Made by a program: the position numbers and the translations under genes
Source of the DNA: Sipunculus nudus
Lineage: Eukaryota > Annelida > Sipuncula > Golfingiida > Sipunculidae
Assembly: GCA_026874595.1 (NCBI GenBank)
Contig: CM049317.1
Location: forward strand, 37,358,401-37,422,400
Direction of reading: 5' to 3'
Length of the DNA: 64,000 nucleotides
Shown: in pieces, positions 45,738-57,198 of the stretch
How the letters are laid out: each line of letters begins with the position of its first letter
Numbering within the stretch: the first letter of the stretch is position 1
The notes under the pieces: model-generated
Told to the model about the DNA's origin: nothing
Database searches by the model: none
The model's input: the letters and a program-made list of their open reading frames with translations, nothing else

Positions 45738-46033
45738 CACCAACTTTTCTGAGGATGAGAAAGAGGTTATCATTGACTTCCTACAGCAGAATCCCGTGCT
45801 TTACTCAAAGAGGCTGGCTGGTTACAAAGATGCATTGGCAAAAGACAGACTGTGGACAGAGAAACGAAGCAGATGAATCGTACACCAAACAAAATCAAGA
45901 CGAGGTAAGACAGCATAGGCACCAATCTCGGCAAACTTAAGAAAGCTTTCACCAAGTCCGGGCAAACTGCAGACATCACCTGTCCACCACCCATCACTAG
46001 AAACCAGCCACAGCCAATGTCGGCAGCCCAGCC
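45738..46033 (+). pseudogene. Harbinger MADF/Myb-like DNA-binding protein fragment
   Basis: The plus frame reads TNFSEDEKEVIIDFLQQNPV, LYSKRLAGYKDALAKDRLWT, a one-base shift, KQMNRTPNKIKTR, a stop, DSIGTNLGKLKKAFTKSGQT, then PPPITRNQPQPMSAAQPL. This is the MADF-type domain of the second Harbinger protein, which helps bring the transposase to the element ends. It is cut after PMSAAQPL, where the complement of the transposase GALDGKH segment begins. The ATG at 45683 belongs to another frame. Confidence 0.7.
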
Positions 46034-46444
46034 GCTGATGGCAATATGCTTCCCATCTAGTGCTCCCACCACATGAGGCACATTCCACTTCTCTCCACTC
46101 TCCACTCATCAGGAGTCACAGGAACAGCAAACACTTCATCCTTGTAGGCTTCAAGAGATGGCCTTGCACACTTCTTGCATGATAATGCAGATTGCTGCTT
46201 TGCTGCACTGGAACGCATAGGAGAGTGATGAGTAAATGTCCCAAGTGGCTAGATATCTCAGAGTCACTGACAGTTTCAGTCTTGGTGGTAGGGTGGCGCG
46301 GAACTTCGTGTCGTGTCTCTCGATGGCTGGTGTTATCCTTAGGAGGATCTCATCAAAGAGCTCCTGAGGCACCCTCAGATAGTTCTGAAAGATATTGACA
46401 TCTTTAGTTGACATGTTGAATAGTGACCCAGATGCTGCCCCCAT
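46034..46444 (-). pseudogene. Harbinger transposase, N-terminal half
   Basis: Minus frame from 46444: MGAASGSLFNMSTKDVNIFQ, YLRVPQELFDEILLRITPAI, HDTKFRATLPPRLKLSVTLR, YLATWDIYSSLSYAFQCSKA, ICIIMQEVCKAIS; then with small shifts YKDEVFAVPVTPDEWR and WNVPHVVGALDGKHIAI. These are the standard Harbinger (DDE_Tnp_4) blocks up to the first catalytic D of GALDGKH. The remaining catalytic D and E blocks are gone, replaced by sequence reading as the reverse of the MADF gene. Confidence 0.8.
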
Positions 46445-46994
46445 TTTTTCAGATAACCATTTACGAAACTAAATAGATCTTGGCCTTCTCATCTTCCTTC
46501 TTCGCCTTCTCGCTGCCTGCTGGACTCTGGTATTCTCTCTGCAGCAGATGCTGGCCTTCTTCTGCCTGATACAAAGCCTGGATGTATGCTCCATGCAAAC
46601 ACGCAAATACAAAATCTTGTTCATCCTGGGCATTCATGATGTTTTTTCATTGAAGTCTCAGAATACAATGATTGCTTTTGCTTGGTAGGTGTATACCGTG
46701 GACACAAACGTGCCCCAAATCTGCCCGGCATCTAAGTTTCAACCGTAGAAAGCCTTGACAGAACGTAAAAAAAGTGCCCGACCCTGATAAGAACGTGAGG
46801 AACCCTAATAGAACGTAGAGGGCCGGGAGAAAAAGTACTGGTATTCGTGGTAGACCGTGGGCTTAACCGTAGTTCGACCATGAACCTCTGGAAGTCGACA
46901 GTCTCCTCCCCCACGGCCCGTCACGGTGACACCGTGACAAACAGTGAGAAAACTTAGTGGAGATTTGCCAAAGACACCCTTAAATTTAGGTTTT

Positions 46995-48110
46995 ATTTCT
47001 GGCCATTTTGATTTGTACCCATCTCACTTTCACAGTAGTAATATCATATTTTCCTTTAGCGTACAGATTATATGTTACAGTGAACTAATTTCAGGATTCA
47101 AAGGAGACTTGCCACGGCCTCTCTGAATTTTCCTGTAGAAGGTTCAAGGTCCAACATTTTAGTGTTGTCCCCAATTTTACAGTGTGAGTGCGCAGAATCG
47201 CGTTGTTTTCAAGAAGGACGTAGGATATAGGATATCATTAATTAATTTCAGGTGTACAAAACAATTCACCATGTACCTCCGTTTATGGTATAATAGTAGA
47301 GTCTAGGGCTTATGGGTAGAAATTGCGCTCTGTCTGACTGCTCAAAAGCATGCTTCTCGTCAGGAGCCTGCAGAATATAGGTTACAATGATCTAGTTTTA
47401 GATTTGAAAAGAGATTTGCCCAGGACATCTCTTGGTGTTGCGTTAGAAGATTATAGGCCTAATGCATACAATCTGTACCCATATGGTGCTCAAGATGCTC
47501 AATTAGTTTTTGGCCTGTAGCTTGCAGAATATAGGTCATTATGACCTAATTCCAGGTTTCAAAAAGAATTATCAAGGATCTCCACATATGGTGTATTAGA
47601 AGATTCTAGGGTCTACGAGCACAATTAATGACTGCTCAAAATCATGCGTTTGGTTAATTTCTCGCAGAAAATAGGTTATCCTGACCAAATGTCAGCTTTC
47701 GAACGAGATTTTGGCAGGACATCCAAATAATTCGCGTTAGAAGATTCCAGGTGTGACAGATACGATTTCTTTTTAGAATTGTTTTTCTATGGCTTACAGA
47801 ATATAGAACATAGTGGCCTAATTTCTTGTTTCCACATACATCCCTGATGTTACAATTAAAGATTCTAGGCCTACCAGCTAAAATATGTGCCTTGTCTTGC
47901 TGTCTGGGTGATCAACATCAGGTTTACGACTCAAAGCTCATGAAATATAGGTCGCGGTGACCTAATTTCATATTTCCAAGGTGATTTGGCCAAGACTTCC
48001 AAGGATGTTTCGCTAAAAGACTCTAGGCATAATGGATATAATTTGACTCTCGTCTGACTGTCTGAGAACTCAAAATCATGCTTTTTGCCCTTAATAGAAT
48101 TTGGGCTCTC
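46995..48110 (+). repeat. Diverged ~150-bp tandem array
   Basis: The phrase GGTTACAGTGACCTAATTTCAG or variants recurs near 47074, 47380, 47528, 47661, 47806 and 47950, followed each time by CCAAGGAGATTTGCC-like text, GTTAGAAGATTCTAGG and ATACAATTTGTGCC, then GACTGCTCAAAATCATGC. The blocks match the second half of the composite-element unit (GACCTAATTT, AGAAGATTC, GATTTGTGCC) in the same order, so this array is a related, older or half-unit form. Periods 130-160, with one larger gap. Confidence 0.7.
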
Positions 48111-48129
48111 AGTGGAACCTGCTACTTTA

Positions 48130-49405
48130 ACATTTTTTGGGCGAACGCTTTTTATGTTATTTTTTTTGCAGCAATAATATTTCCTGTTACTTTATACCAG
48201 AATTGCTTATGTTTTGAATGTTAATCCCCCTCACAGTCACCCCGTCGGATGATACATGCCCTAGACTAACGTGCTTCTCTAGAGGTTCTTTCGCACCCCT
48301 GAAACTCGAATAAGGTAGTGGATACACCACTGGTAAAATTATAAAACATTGAGAAAATATGTTTGTTTTGGGGGTGATATTAGATCTTTCAAGCAAATTT
48401 ACGCTTTTGATTAAATGAAATATTAAATTGTGTAATACAATGATGTAAAATATATGAATACTTTAGTAAGGTATGTCAAATAGAGGTAATTTAAAACTTG
48501 TTTATTTATTATTATATCATCTCATCCCCTTGAAATTTCAGTCAATGTGTCAAATACTGTATACATATTTACAAGATGTATGATGGGTTTTCTGGTTGGG
48601 TGCAGGTCGTGTACTAGTTGTTTATAAAAAAAATCATATTCGACAGAATCAATTAATTTCTTCAGTTGAATACAAAATTTAATTTACCGTATATTAATAA
48701 TTTTTATCGCTGAGTGTAAACCATACGAGATACCACCATCGAGGAAGCATTCTGACTAACTCTAGTGACTGGGGTTTATAAAAATAATATTAATAATAAT
48801 AACAAATATTACTCACCAACGGTTCCCGCCGATAACCCATACGCTGCCTCCCAGGTCGACCTTGTGTCAGTAGTATGGCCATAGGCGTATGCAGCCAGTT
48901 GAAGCTAATAACGCTGTCGGTTAGTTCGAATGCTGTGCCAGATTATACTGTAAAAATTATAATAAAAAAAGGGAACTACCCTCGGCAGTTATGCATTAAC
49001 TGTGCATTGAATTTTCAAAGTTATGTAGATAAAATGGACTAATCAATTATGAACTGAGGTGAGATATGTTTCATATAATTTTACTTGTGTATTAGAAAAC
49101 TATATATTTGCATGGTCATATGTACCTGGAAATTATCTGCCGCATTACCTTTATTGTATTGATAAACTAAAGATTATTTCTTGCACTCTAATGAAATAGG
49201 GTTAATTAAAAATCGGCTTGAAAATCAATTTATGTAACATGACTAGAAATATTTATGTCAGATAAATTTTTTTGTTGAATGTATTTCAAAAGGGAAATAA
49301 AACAAAATTAACTGTGTAATCTTGTATTTTCATTTATCTTTATTAATCTGACAGTACTACTTGACAGCATCTGTATTATGAATGGTTAATTGTTATTAAA
49401 AATAA
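48130..49405. other. Noncoding stretch with dispersed-repeat copy
   Basis: 48889-49170 shares ATAGGCGTATGCAGCCA and CTGCCGCATTACCTTTATTG with 29008-29215. Nothing else recognised. Confidence 0.4.
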
Positions 49406-49412
49406 GTGACAT

Positions 49413-50262
49413 ATGGGTCATGATGCTCAGACGACTGACATAATCACAGTGTCCTTGCACAGGCAACTAATTAATAAAATGTAGGTGACATCATAGTTCA
49501 TGCATATTAGCTGAGCATATTAAGTTCATAAAGACCCATTAGCGGGCGAGGTTTGATGACAATCCATCCAGCCGTTCCTGAGGAATCTGGCAATTTGTGT
49601 GTATCTTGCATTTTTCAGGGGCTCAAACATGGACTTTAATGAAGAGAATATAGGTCACAGTGACTTAATTTCAGGTTTTAGAGGAGAACTTTGAGGAACT
49701 CTCGGAATGTCAAATAAGGAGATTCTAGGTCATATAATTATGATTTGTGCCTTGCTTTGGTATCAGTTATTCTGCGGGGTGCTTATAAGCCCTATAGCTC
49801 GGAGAATATTGGTTAACAGAGACCTAATTTCAGGTTTCCAAGAAGACTTTTCATGGAACTCCCTTGATGTCAAATCAGAAGGTTCCAGGAACAATCGTAA
49901 TGATTTGTGCCCTGTTAGCAGACGACTGCATCTTTCAAGGTTTCAAAAGTATAGAAAAAATTCTAACATTTTTTTTTAAATCCAGGTAGCGCCACAAATC
50001 TACAGAAAATGAGAACCCATGATCAATATGCAGGCAAAGAATGATGGTGATCAATGCATTAGTTATTCAGATAATTGAGCTTTTGTATAAAATTCTGAAA
50101 TTTTTGGCCGCTAATTCTGAGCCCCATACTTTTGAGGATATGGGTAACAGAGACATAGTTTCTGGTTACTTTTGAGCCTTTTCATGGACCTTCCTTGATG
50201 TCAAATTGGAAGATTCAAGGTCTATAGTGATTACGATTTGTGCCCGGTTAAAAGAACACTTC
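49413..50262 (+). mobile_element. Composite tandem-array element, copy 3 (truncated)
   Basis: Begins AAGTGACATATGGGTCATGA then TGCTCAGACGACTGACAT, matching the start of copy 1, then TGATGACAATCCATCCAGC and the ~340-bp units (AGGTAGCGCCAC at 49984, TGCAGGCAAAGAATGATGG, GGGTAACAGAGAC). It stops after GATTTGTGCCCGGTTAA, where the P-type transposase text begins. The usual CAGTCAGCTGAGCT end is missing. Confidence 0.75.
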
Positions 50263-50264
50263 TT

Positions 50265-50935
50265 TCAACATTTAATCACAAAGAAGTCTCATGGATGCCA
50301 CCTGAAGCTGATCGACAGCGAATTTTCCAACACATTTCGCCGTGGTGGGTTTATTTTAGATGGTCTTTCCTGGAAGATATCAAAGTGGTTAGGCGCGATG
50401 ACAGTTGGCAACTTGTTGGAGTCTGAGACACCGGACCGCTCTGCTAGAGTGTTGAAATCAAAATGGCAAGAAAGGTATCAGAAGGCTACACATGCCATCC
50501 AATTTCTGTTTGCAGCTGTTGTTGGCTTTAGATAGCCACTTGCATATTTTGCTCATACACCCGTCACAGCATACCAGCTCTTGGCAAATATTTGGGACAC
50601 AGTCGATATTCTGAAAGAGTGTGTTTTCCATATTGACCATGTAATGTGAGACGGGGCTTCTACAAATCGTATTGTAAACAATTATTGTTTGAAGATCCCT
50701 ACTAAGAAAGGGACACTATTCCTAAAGTTTTTTTTAATGAATGTTGTAGAATTTCTTTCTTACAAGATATCAAGCATGTGCTTAAAAAAAGAAACAGGTG
50801 TGAACCTATAGTTTTGCACTACGCAAAGAGGCTAGGCGGATGTTGGTTTTAAATCGCAACGAAGTGGTTTGAGACAATTGGATTGAGGCCTTTATATAAC
50901 CCCATTAACAAGTTAAGAAATCAACAATATAAACT
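50265..50935 (+). pseudogene. P-element/THAP-type transposase fragment
   Basis: Across frames: FNHKEVSWMPPEADR, WSFLEDIKVVRRDDSWQLVG, then 50480-50640: ATHAIQFLFAAVVGFR, a stop, PLAYFAHTP, AYQLLANIWDTVDILKECVF, HIDHVM, a stop, DGASTNRIVNNY, then KHVLKKETG-like text (50755-50800) and WFETIGLRPLYNPINKLR. HAIQFLF..VGFR, DGASTNR and D.KH..KK are the characteristic blocks of P-type transposases. Stops and shifts throughout. The composite repeat stands at its 5' side and the LINE at its 3' side. Confidence 0.75.
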
Positions 50936-50937
50936 TA

Positions 50938-52985
50938 AGTTCTGTTTATTTATTTATCTTAATGCTTTGTATCTGATTAGTCTGTCTTATTGTTTTTGCT
51001 AAGGGTTTTATTGCTAAGATAAATAAAGATGGTGAGAGGGGATCCCCTTGTTAAACACCGCTCTCAACTGGGATATAGCCTGAACTATATCCGTTATTTA
51101 TTATACATGTAGCGATATTATGTTAAATATTTTTACCCAGGATATCAAATCATTCCCAAAATTAATGTGTTTTAATAAATTAAACATAAATTCCTATTCT
51201 AATGAATTATAAGCTTTTTCAAAATCAACGCATACTTATACTCCTGGGCGTCTACTGATGTTTAAGTCCTGACTTCTTCTCCTATATATCTCCTTTTACA
51301 AAACCATGCTGGTTAATATGTATTACATGTGCGAGAACGTTTTTTATTCTTTCTGCTATTACTTTGGATGCTAGTTTATAATCATTATTCAATAAAAAAA
51401 ATTGGGCGCCAGTTTTTAATAAGTAATCGGTCTTTCCCCTTTTTTTCTAGGAGTGTTTTAACTGACTGTCTCTGAGAAGGGGACATTTCCCCTACATTGT
51501 ATGAATCGTTGAATGAATTAACTAACAAGGGCCCCACCCTTTTCCAAAAACATTTTTAAAATTCTATGGATAAACCATCATTTCCAAGGGATTTATTATT
51601 TTTCATGGATTTAACTACCCTTTTACACTCATCTAGAGTAAGTAGACCTTCACATATTATTTTTGTTCATCTGTAAGTTTGACCAGACTTGGGTTATCAA
51701 AAACTATTTGACCTTCAGATAAAAAGTTTTTTATCGATATCCACTTTTGTACAAATTTTCATAAAATGATTTTACTCTTGATAAATTTCTATTTATCAGA
51801 TATAGTGTCTTCAGTGTCCTGTGATTTAAGTTTCTAAAATGTTTCTTTACTGGATTTCTTTTCTCTAGCTGACCAAATCACCTTGAACTCCCCTCTCCCC
51901 ATTCTCTCCATCTTACTCTGGCTCTGTCCCTTCAGCCTTTTTAAGATTTAAACAGTTCAGTGTTTCTTTTAGCTTGAAGTATTCTTCAGTATCTGTGTTT
52001 TCTCTCTCTCTAAATATTTTAGTCTTGAAGATAATTGATCATAATGATCATTCATTTTCTTCTTTATTTTCTTTGGGTAAACTATGGTTTCTTTTCTAAT
52101 AAAATATTTTAATAATTCCCACTTTTCGCTGCAATTTGTACTTGCCAATTCTTTACACCATTTTTCAATGTTATTTTCTATCATACCTACATATTGAGGG
52201 TCATTATAAATCATTGTTAAATTTCCAGTACCCATTCCCTCTTGTGGTTTGCTTCGTATCTTCAAATTTCAAAACTATACCAGAGTGATCTGTCATTGCA
52301 GCTGGGATAATGTCACAATTATTAACAAAATCTTGTAAGGCACGAGACATTAAATACATGCCCAATCTACAATGAATTTCAGGTTCTTTTTGATGCCAGG
52401 TAAACATTTCTGTTGTTTCATTCCTAGTTTTTCATATATCAATTAAATTAAAACAGCTTGACAGATCTTTCACTATATCTACTACTTTTACTTTACTTTG
52501 TTATCTTCCTCCATCCTTATCAATATTACCAAATACAATGTTTAAATCACCCCCTATAATCAGATTTTCATCTTCATCCACTCCAGGTTCTATGTTTTTT
52601 TTTTTTTTGTCTTTTTAAAGAAAGGCAATTCGTTTACTTTCTTGATTTGGGGCATATACATTACAGAAATATATAACTTGGTCTTGAATTAATGTTTCCA
52701 CTTTGCGTATTCTTACTTCTTCCTCACTATAAATTCTTATTATCTTATAATCTAACTACGGCTTGAATAAAACAGCAACACCTCTACTATGATTACTTCC
52801 ATGGTTATATAGTATATGACCTCCCCACTCATTACGCCATTGTACTTCACATGATTTACTACTATACGTCTCTTGTAAAAATATAACATTTGCCTTTTGT
52901 CGCCTTATCCATGTAAATACTGTCCTCTTTTTCTTTGTATTATTAATCCCTCTGGTATTGAGGGTCGCTACTGTAAATTCAAGGA
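50938..52985 (-). pseudogene. Tx1/L1-like LINE ORF2 (endonuclease and RT)
   Basis: Minus strand from 52985: FTVATLNTRGINNTKKKRTV, VIFLQETYSSKSCEVQWRNE, HGSNHSRGVAVLFK, VIYFCNVYAPNQESKR; then 52407-51969 FTWHQKEPEIHCRLGMYLMS, DIIPAAMTDHSGIVLKFED, GYWKFNN, WELLKYFIRKETIVYPKKIK. These are the APE-type endonuclease (ATLN.RG, QET, N.YAPN, TDHSG) and linker. The RT follows: SMKNNKSLGNDGLSIEF, LLEKKGKDRLLIKNWRPIFF, INQHGFVKG, CIINNGYSSGYIP, GDPLSPSLFILAIKPLAKTI. It ends just before the catalytic ADD box. Many stops and shifts. Confidence 0.85.
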
Positions 52986-53599
52986 ATATATCTTCGTGAC
53001 ATATTATTGTTTACCAATAACGTTAGGTATGGTCGAATCTTCGTATAAAAGGTGACGGTGGATGAACCAAAAGGTAAATTAATTAAGGACATACTAAATG
53101 ATGCCCGTACATTACTCATGGTTGTATTATGTACATCAACATAAATGGCAAATACAGACATATTACTATACAGCACACAAATATCACAGAACCTACCCCT
53201 GAGTCTTTCACAACTCACGTCCCACTTGGTAATGAGCGACAATAGAGGCTCGGTCACGATCCACACAGTAAACGACAAGAACTGTAATCCGGTTAAACAT
53301 TACCAGCCAGGCCTCGATCTGATCACCGATATTAAACATAAATTAACAGAACAAGATGAAACACATTTTAAATAACTATTTTACAGCACTTTCAAGTCTT
53401 CTTTTACACTGTTATTACATCTATAATTTCAGTCCTTAATATTAAACATTCAACCGAGTCAATTCTATGACTCTGAAAATAAAGACACACAGTCCTAAAA
53501 CATTGCACCCAAACTCGACTCGGGTAGAGCTGCAGTCATGAGCATTCAAGCATGTGGTCTCTGGCCGTTCGGTATCTAGGCGATTCTTCAACCCAGGGC

Positions 53600-54580
53600 T
53601 TAGGCCACGTTCCGCTGGCTTATCATTTCGAGTCGGGCTCCGCCTTTGCCTTGCATTTCCACCAGGTGTCCATTTATTATTAGTTTCCTTCGGCGGAACA
53701 CGGCCTGCTTCTGGTCATTATATGCAGCCTCAATCTGCGGTTGCGCTCTTTTCTTTAGCTTATAATCTACTTTTGTAAGGTCTTCGAACATTTAATTTTG
53801 GCGCCTTCTACTCTATTCAGCTGACTCTTTGCATTCTTCAGTATTGTATTTCGATCAGTTCTTTTAACAAATTTAGCAATTATTTGCCTCTGCTTGTTTG
53901 GTAGCCGTTTTCTTGCACGATGGGCATTCTCAATCAGGTTTTCTATTTCCTCCACTGGTTTTCTTCCCATCAGATACTTTTCAGATATTATTTGAGCCAC
54001 CAGTTTCACGCAGTTTTCTCCATTAGTTTCAGTTAGCCCGGCAACCCTAACATTAAATTCTCTTGAATGCCGCTCTGCTTCATTCAATTTTTCAAGCAAT
54101 TGTCTTTTCGTTTCTCCAAAATCTTTCTCCATTTTACTCTGAAATGTCTTGACACTTGCCAACTCCTCTTTCAATTTTCTTTTTTCCTTTGTCAATTAAT
54201 TTGTGTGCGTTTTATATCTTTTAAGTTCTTTCTGGGAGAATTCAAGGCTTTGTTCAAGTTTTACAATTTTGTCACATTTGCGTTAGTATCTTCTTTTAAC
54301 ACTTTGAAATTTACTTTTATTTCAGTTGTCAAAGAGTTTCTGAGAGTGTCTATTGCCCCTAACAGCGTATCTTTAAAATCATTTAATTTTTCTCAATGTC
54401 ATGTTGACGCCCACCTTCAGGTGCTCTCTCCTTGTGGTCTGCACGGGAGGCCATGTTTTCCTCAGTGAAACTTGCCTTGCGAGTTTTACCAGCGCCACTG
54501 GTCTCTGTTTCACAAATGACGTACTTGTCCAACGTGCCCTCTGGTTGCTCTTTTTGTTTTCTTTTCTGTCTTGTATCCAT
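53600..54580 (-). pseudogene. Tx1/L1-like LINE ORF1
   Basis: The likely start is the ATG at 54580 (MDTRQKRKQKEQPEGTLDKY). After shifts a coiled-coil stretch follows, then 54195-53767: KRKLKEELASVKTFQSKMEK, ERHSREFNVRVAGLTETNGE, NCVKLVAQII, NAHRARKRLPNKQRQIIAKF, VKRTDRNTIL, and finally FEDLTKVDYKLKKRAQPQIE, AYNDQKQAVFRRRKLIINGH. This is the L1-type ORF1 layout: basic N-terminus, coiled coil, RNA-recognition-like core and C-terminal domain. It binds the element RNA. Two or three shifts only, better preserved than ORF2. Confidence 0.85.
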
Positions 54581-54699
54581 AACACTATATCATCTCGGTC
54601 TTCTCACTTTTTTATGTAATTCTTTCCGAAGACCTCACACTCCCGTCTTTTCACCTCGACATGTCAACCGGAACTCAGTGCGCGTCATAATGGAATGAC

Positions 54700-56115
54700 G
54701 TAGGCCTAACCATGATGTCACGGGTGTCACGTGAATGCATATGTATGTGACACTGGTCAACTGCAAGTTCATCCCAGACTGTATTCTCCGCCAGAGAACA
54801 CTACCGCTACTAGCCTCGGATGTATGTATGACCTAATGATACTCCACCAATTTGGGAAAAGTTTGCCGAAAATCCACTGGTTTGCCATTTTTACTGACAC
54901 GTCTAAGAAATGGTCACAGTTTCCACAAAGAATAGATTGTTTTGCCATAACAATGTGTATTATGTGGGCTTGATATGTTGCTAAACATCAACTATTACCA
55001 GGTTCCGACAGTAATTTATCTAGACAGTTCAGTTTATTACTAATGCCCCTATACATCCACTCGGGGTACTCGGGGAACTGTATCCTCGGCCGGTCCAGAT
55101 TACATGGGAATTTCCCCTCTGTTTCCTGGGTCTTCAAAGGTAGAATATGTGAGGGTTGACAGTATCTGTACACAAATTATGTAGTTTTGCCCATGCAAAG
55201 CGCACAACAGATGTCCGGTTGACCTGCCATGGTCTTGACCTTGCCTGAATAATTTTCATGGCGGCCCATTTTGTACATCCTAATGGTCACCTCTGTTAAT
55301 CGCTCGCCTTTTTGGCAAGATTCTTGCCCAAAACAAAGACGAGAGTTTTCTCCCAAAAAGTAACATATGCATTAGGACCCAAATATGATGCTATTTTTTA
55401 AAGTAATCCTATATTCGAAGTATATATAATTTATTGATTATTTTGCGTAATCACTAAGAACTACATACGCGAATTCTTAAATAGGGCACTGTTGGTATAA
55501 CAAGGCACATATTCATCCTTCAAGTTGTAAGTAAACACACATTGAACATTATGCACTGAATGTCTGTTTTAAATTACTGGTGAGGAATATAATTTGCCAA
55601 TGAGGTGTTGATTCATTTTCTCCCAGACAGTTCTGGCAACAAGTCGTAAGTGTATCCAGGATCCTTGATAATATGATACTGCTGCATAAAAGCTTAAAAA
55701 AAAAATCAAATGCAAGAACTCGAAACCCTTGCCAGAACAAAAATCAAATATCTGCTGCAGAAATAGTAATTTGTTTGGATTATGACTAAAGCAATTAGAT
55801 AAATATTGTGTTTGTAAATGAAAACAGGATTCACTTTTAAAGCTCTCATCCTGGCACTCGAAACAGCAACACCGCTGGCAGTTGATACATTGTAAAGAAA
55901 GTTTACCCAAGCCGCTGCGAGCCCGACATGGATGGGGAGAACCTGGAGCAGACATTTCTTACCACTGATCAGTACTTAACACAAATGGTAAATCATAGTC
56001 GTAATGTAACCGACCGGTAAGTTCGCAGTAAAATGCTCCTTGGACGTAAGTAAATGCTTCAATGCTTGAATCTGCTTTTCCCCAAGCAAAAACGGTTGTT
56101 ATATGCCTTTGCGAC
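54700..56115. other. Noncoding stretch, no gene recognised
   Basis: Short frames (54731-54973, 54988-55173, 55569-55955) show no recognisable domain. No tandem structure seen. Confidence 0.4.
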
Positions 56116-56119
56116 TTCT

Positions 56120-56122
56120 TAT

Positions 56123-56193
<71 letters not shown>

Positions 56194-56210
56194 TATATGT
56201 ATATATATAT
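56120..56210. repeat. (AC)n(AT)n microsatellite
   Basis: (AC)n at about 56122-56141 passes into (AT)n to about 56209. Frames through it on both strands are artefacts. Confidence 0.95.
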
Positions 56211-56211
56211 T

Positions 56212-57195
56212 CCACAGCCTTGTTGGCTATGTTGCCAACATGTGAGCGAAGAGTGACCCGGGATCATGACCAGGTCAAGAGGAGATTGTCCTAGCCCTTA
56301 ACAGAGGTAATATTAGCGTAGCGGCTGTGACCTCTGGTGAAGATTGCTCAGACTGAGGTACCCTCACGATGGCTCATTTTGTCCATCGCGTTTTTTCCTT
56401 TTGTTCTGAAGAGGCCAGCAGAACGCGTGTGTGCCATGATGGGTATACGTTAAAGTACGTTTCTACCTCAAGTGACCACCTTAAGGAAGACATCACCTAT
56501 TATTGATAGGTTTGATGAAGATGTGATAAGGTAATTCCAGAAAGAGAATGAACCCTACATATAATTTATTGACATGTATAATTTATTTCTTTATATAGGC
56601 CTAATAAATACTAGTAATTAAGTGTGTAAATTTAAAGTTAAACAAATAAAGTTTGCAGATATATATATATATATATATATATGACAGGGTGTGATTTATG
56701 TAAGCCTTGTTTAGTCAAATACTACAAGTTTGATTAATGTAGTCACTTAAACGTTACATGTAATAGGTCGTCACAACAGTTGTAATTTTGTTGTCATACA
56801 GGTTGGGAAATGATATACTCCTGTTATTGTCATGTTATTGGTACTTTGTAACGGTTTATCTTGTGTGCAATGTAGGCCTAGTTTGATGTATTAGTGGCCC
56901 ACGTTGAGCTCTATGTAATAACTTCGTTTAATGTAGGGGGCAGTACAGTCAAACGTGCGGAACACCTGTAGTTACCATACAGGCGTCAACTATGACCTCG
57001 TCATTAACTAAATTTTATATTTATATTCGAACCCAAGTTATTCTGAAGTACCTCAATTTTTGTTTATTGGTTATTCTGCAATGTGTAAACCTAAATGTAG
57101 GAAGCTAACGAACTGTACTCTATGTTTGTGTAACCATCTAATTTACATAAGAATAGCATGTCTCTCGTCTTGCCGCAAAAATGTTTAACCAACGT
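56212..57195. other. Noncoding stretch, (AT)n at 56661-56682
   Basis: No gene recognised. 56212-56420 is GC-richer (GTGACCCGGGATCATGACC) and could be an unrecognised dispersed repeat. Confidence 0.35.
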
Positions 57196-57198
57196 CAC

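Larger units (their letters stand above)
45055..46955. mobile_element. PIF/Harbinger-type element, internally deleted
   Basis: It holds converging fragments of a MADF-type protein (plus, 45738-46033) and a Harbinger transposase (minus, 46034-46444). The outer flanks are rich in CACGG/CCGTGG words: 45060-45120 (GTTCCCGGCACCACGGCAG) and 46905-46950 (CACGGCCCGTCACGGTGACA) could be decayed terminal inverted repeats, and extra ACGTTCT/CACG words lie at 45375-45450 and 46760-46870. The exact ends and target duplication could not be fixed. An 18-base G run is at 45127-45144. Confidence 0.5.

Noticed and set aside
54067-54468. 133-codon plus-strand frame
   Set aside because: Antisense to the LINE ORF1 coiled coil; its F- and L-rich content is the mirror of K/E-rich codons.
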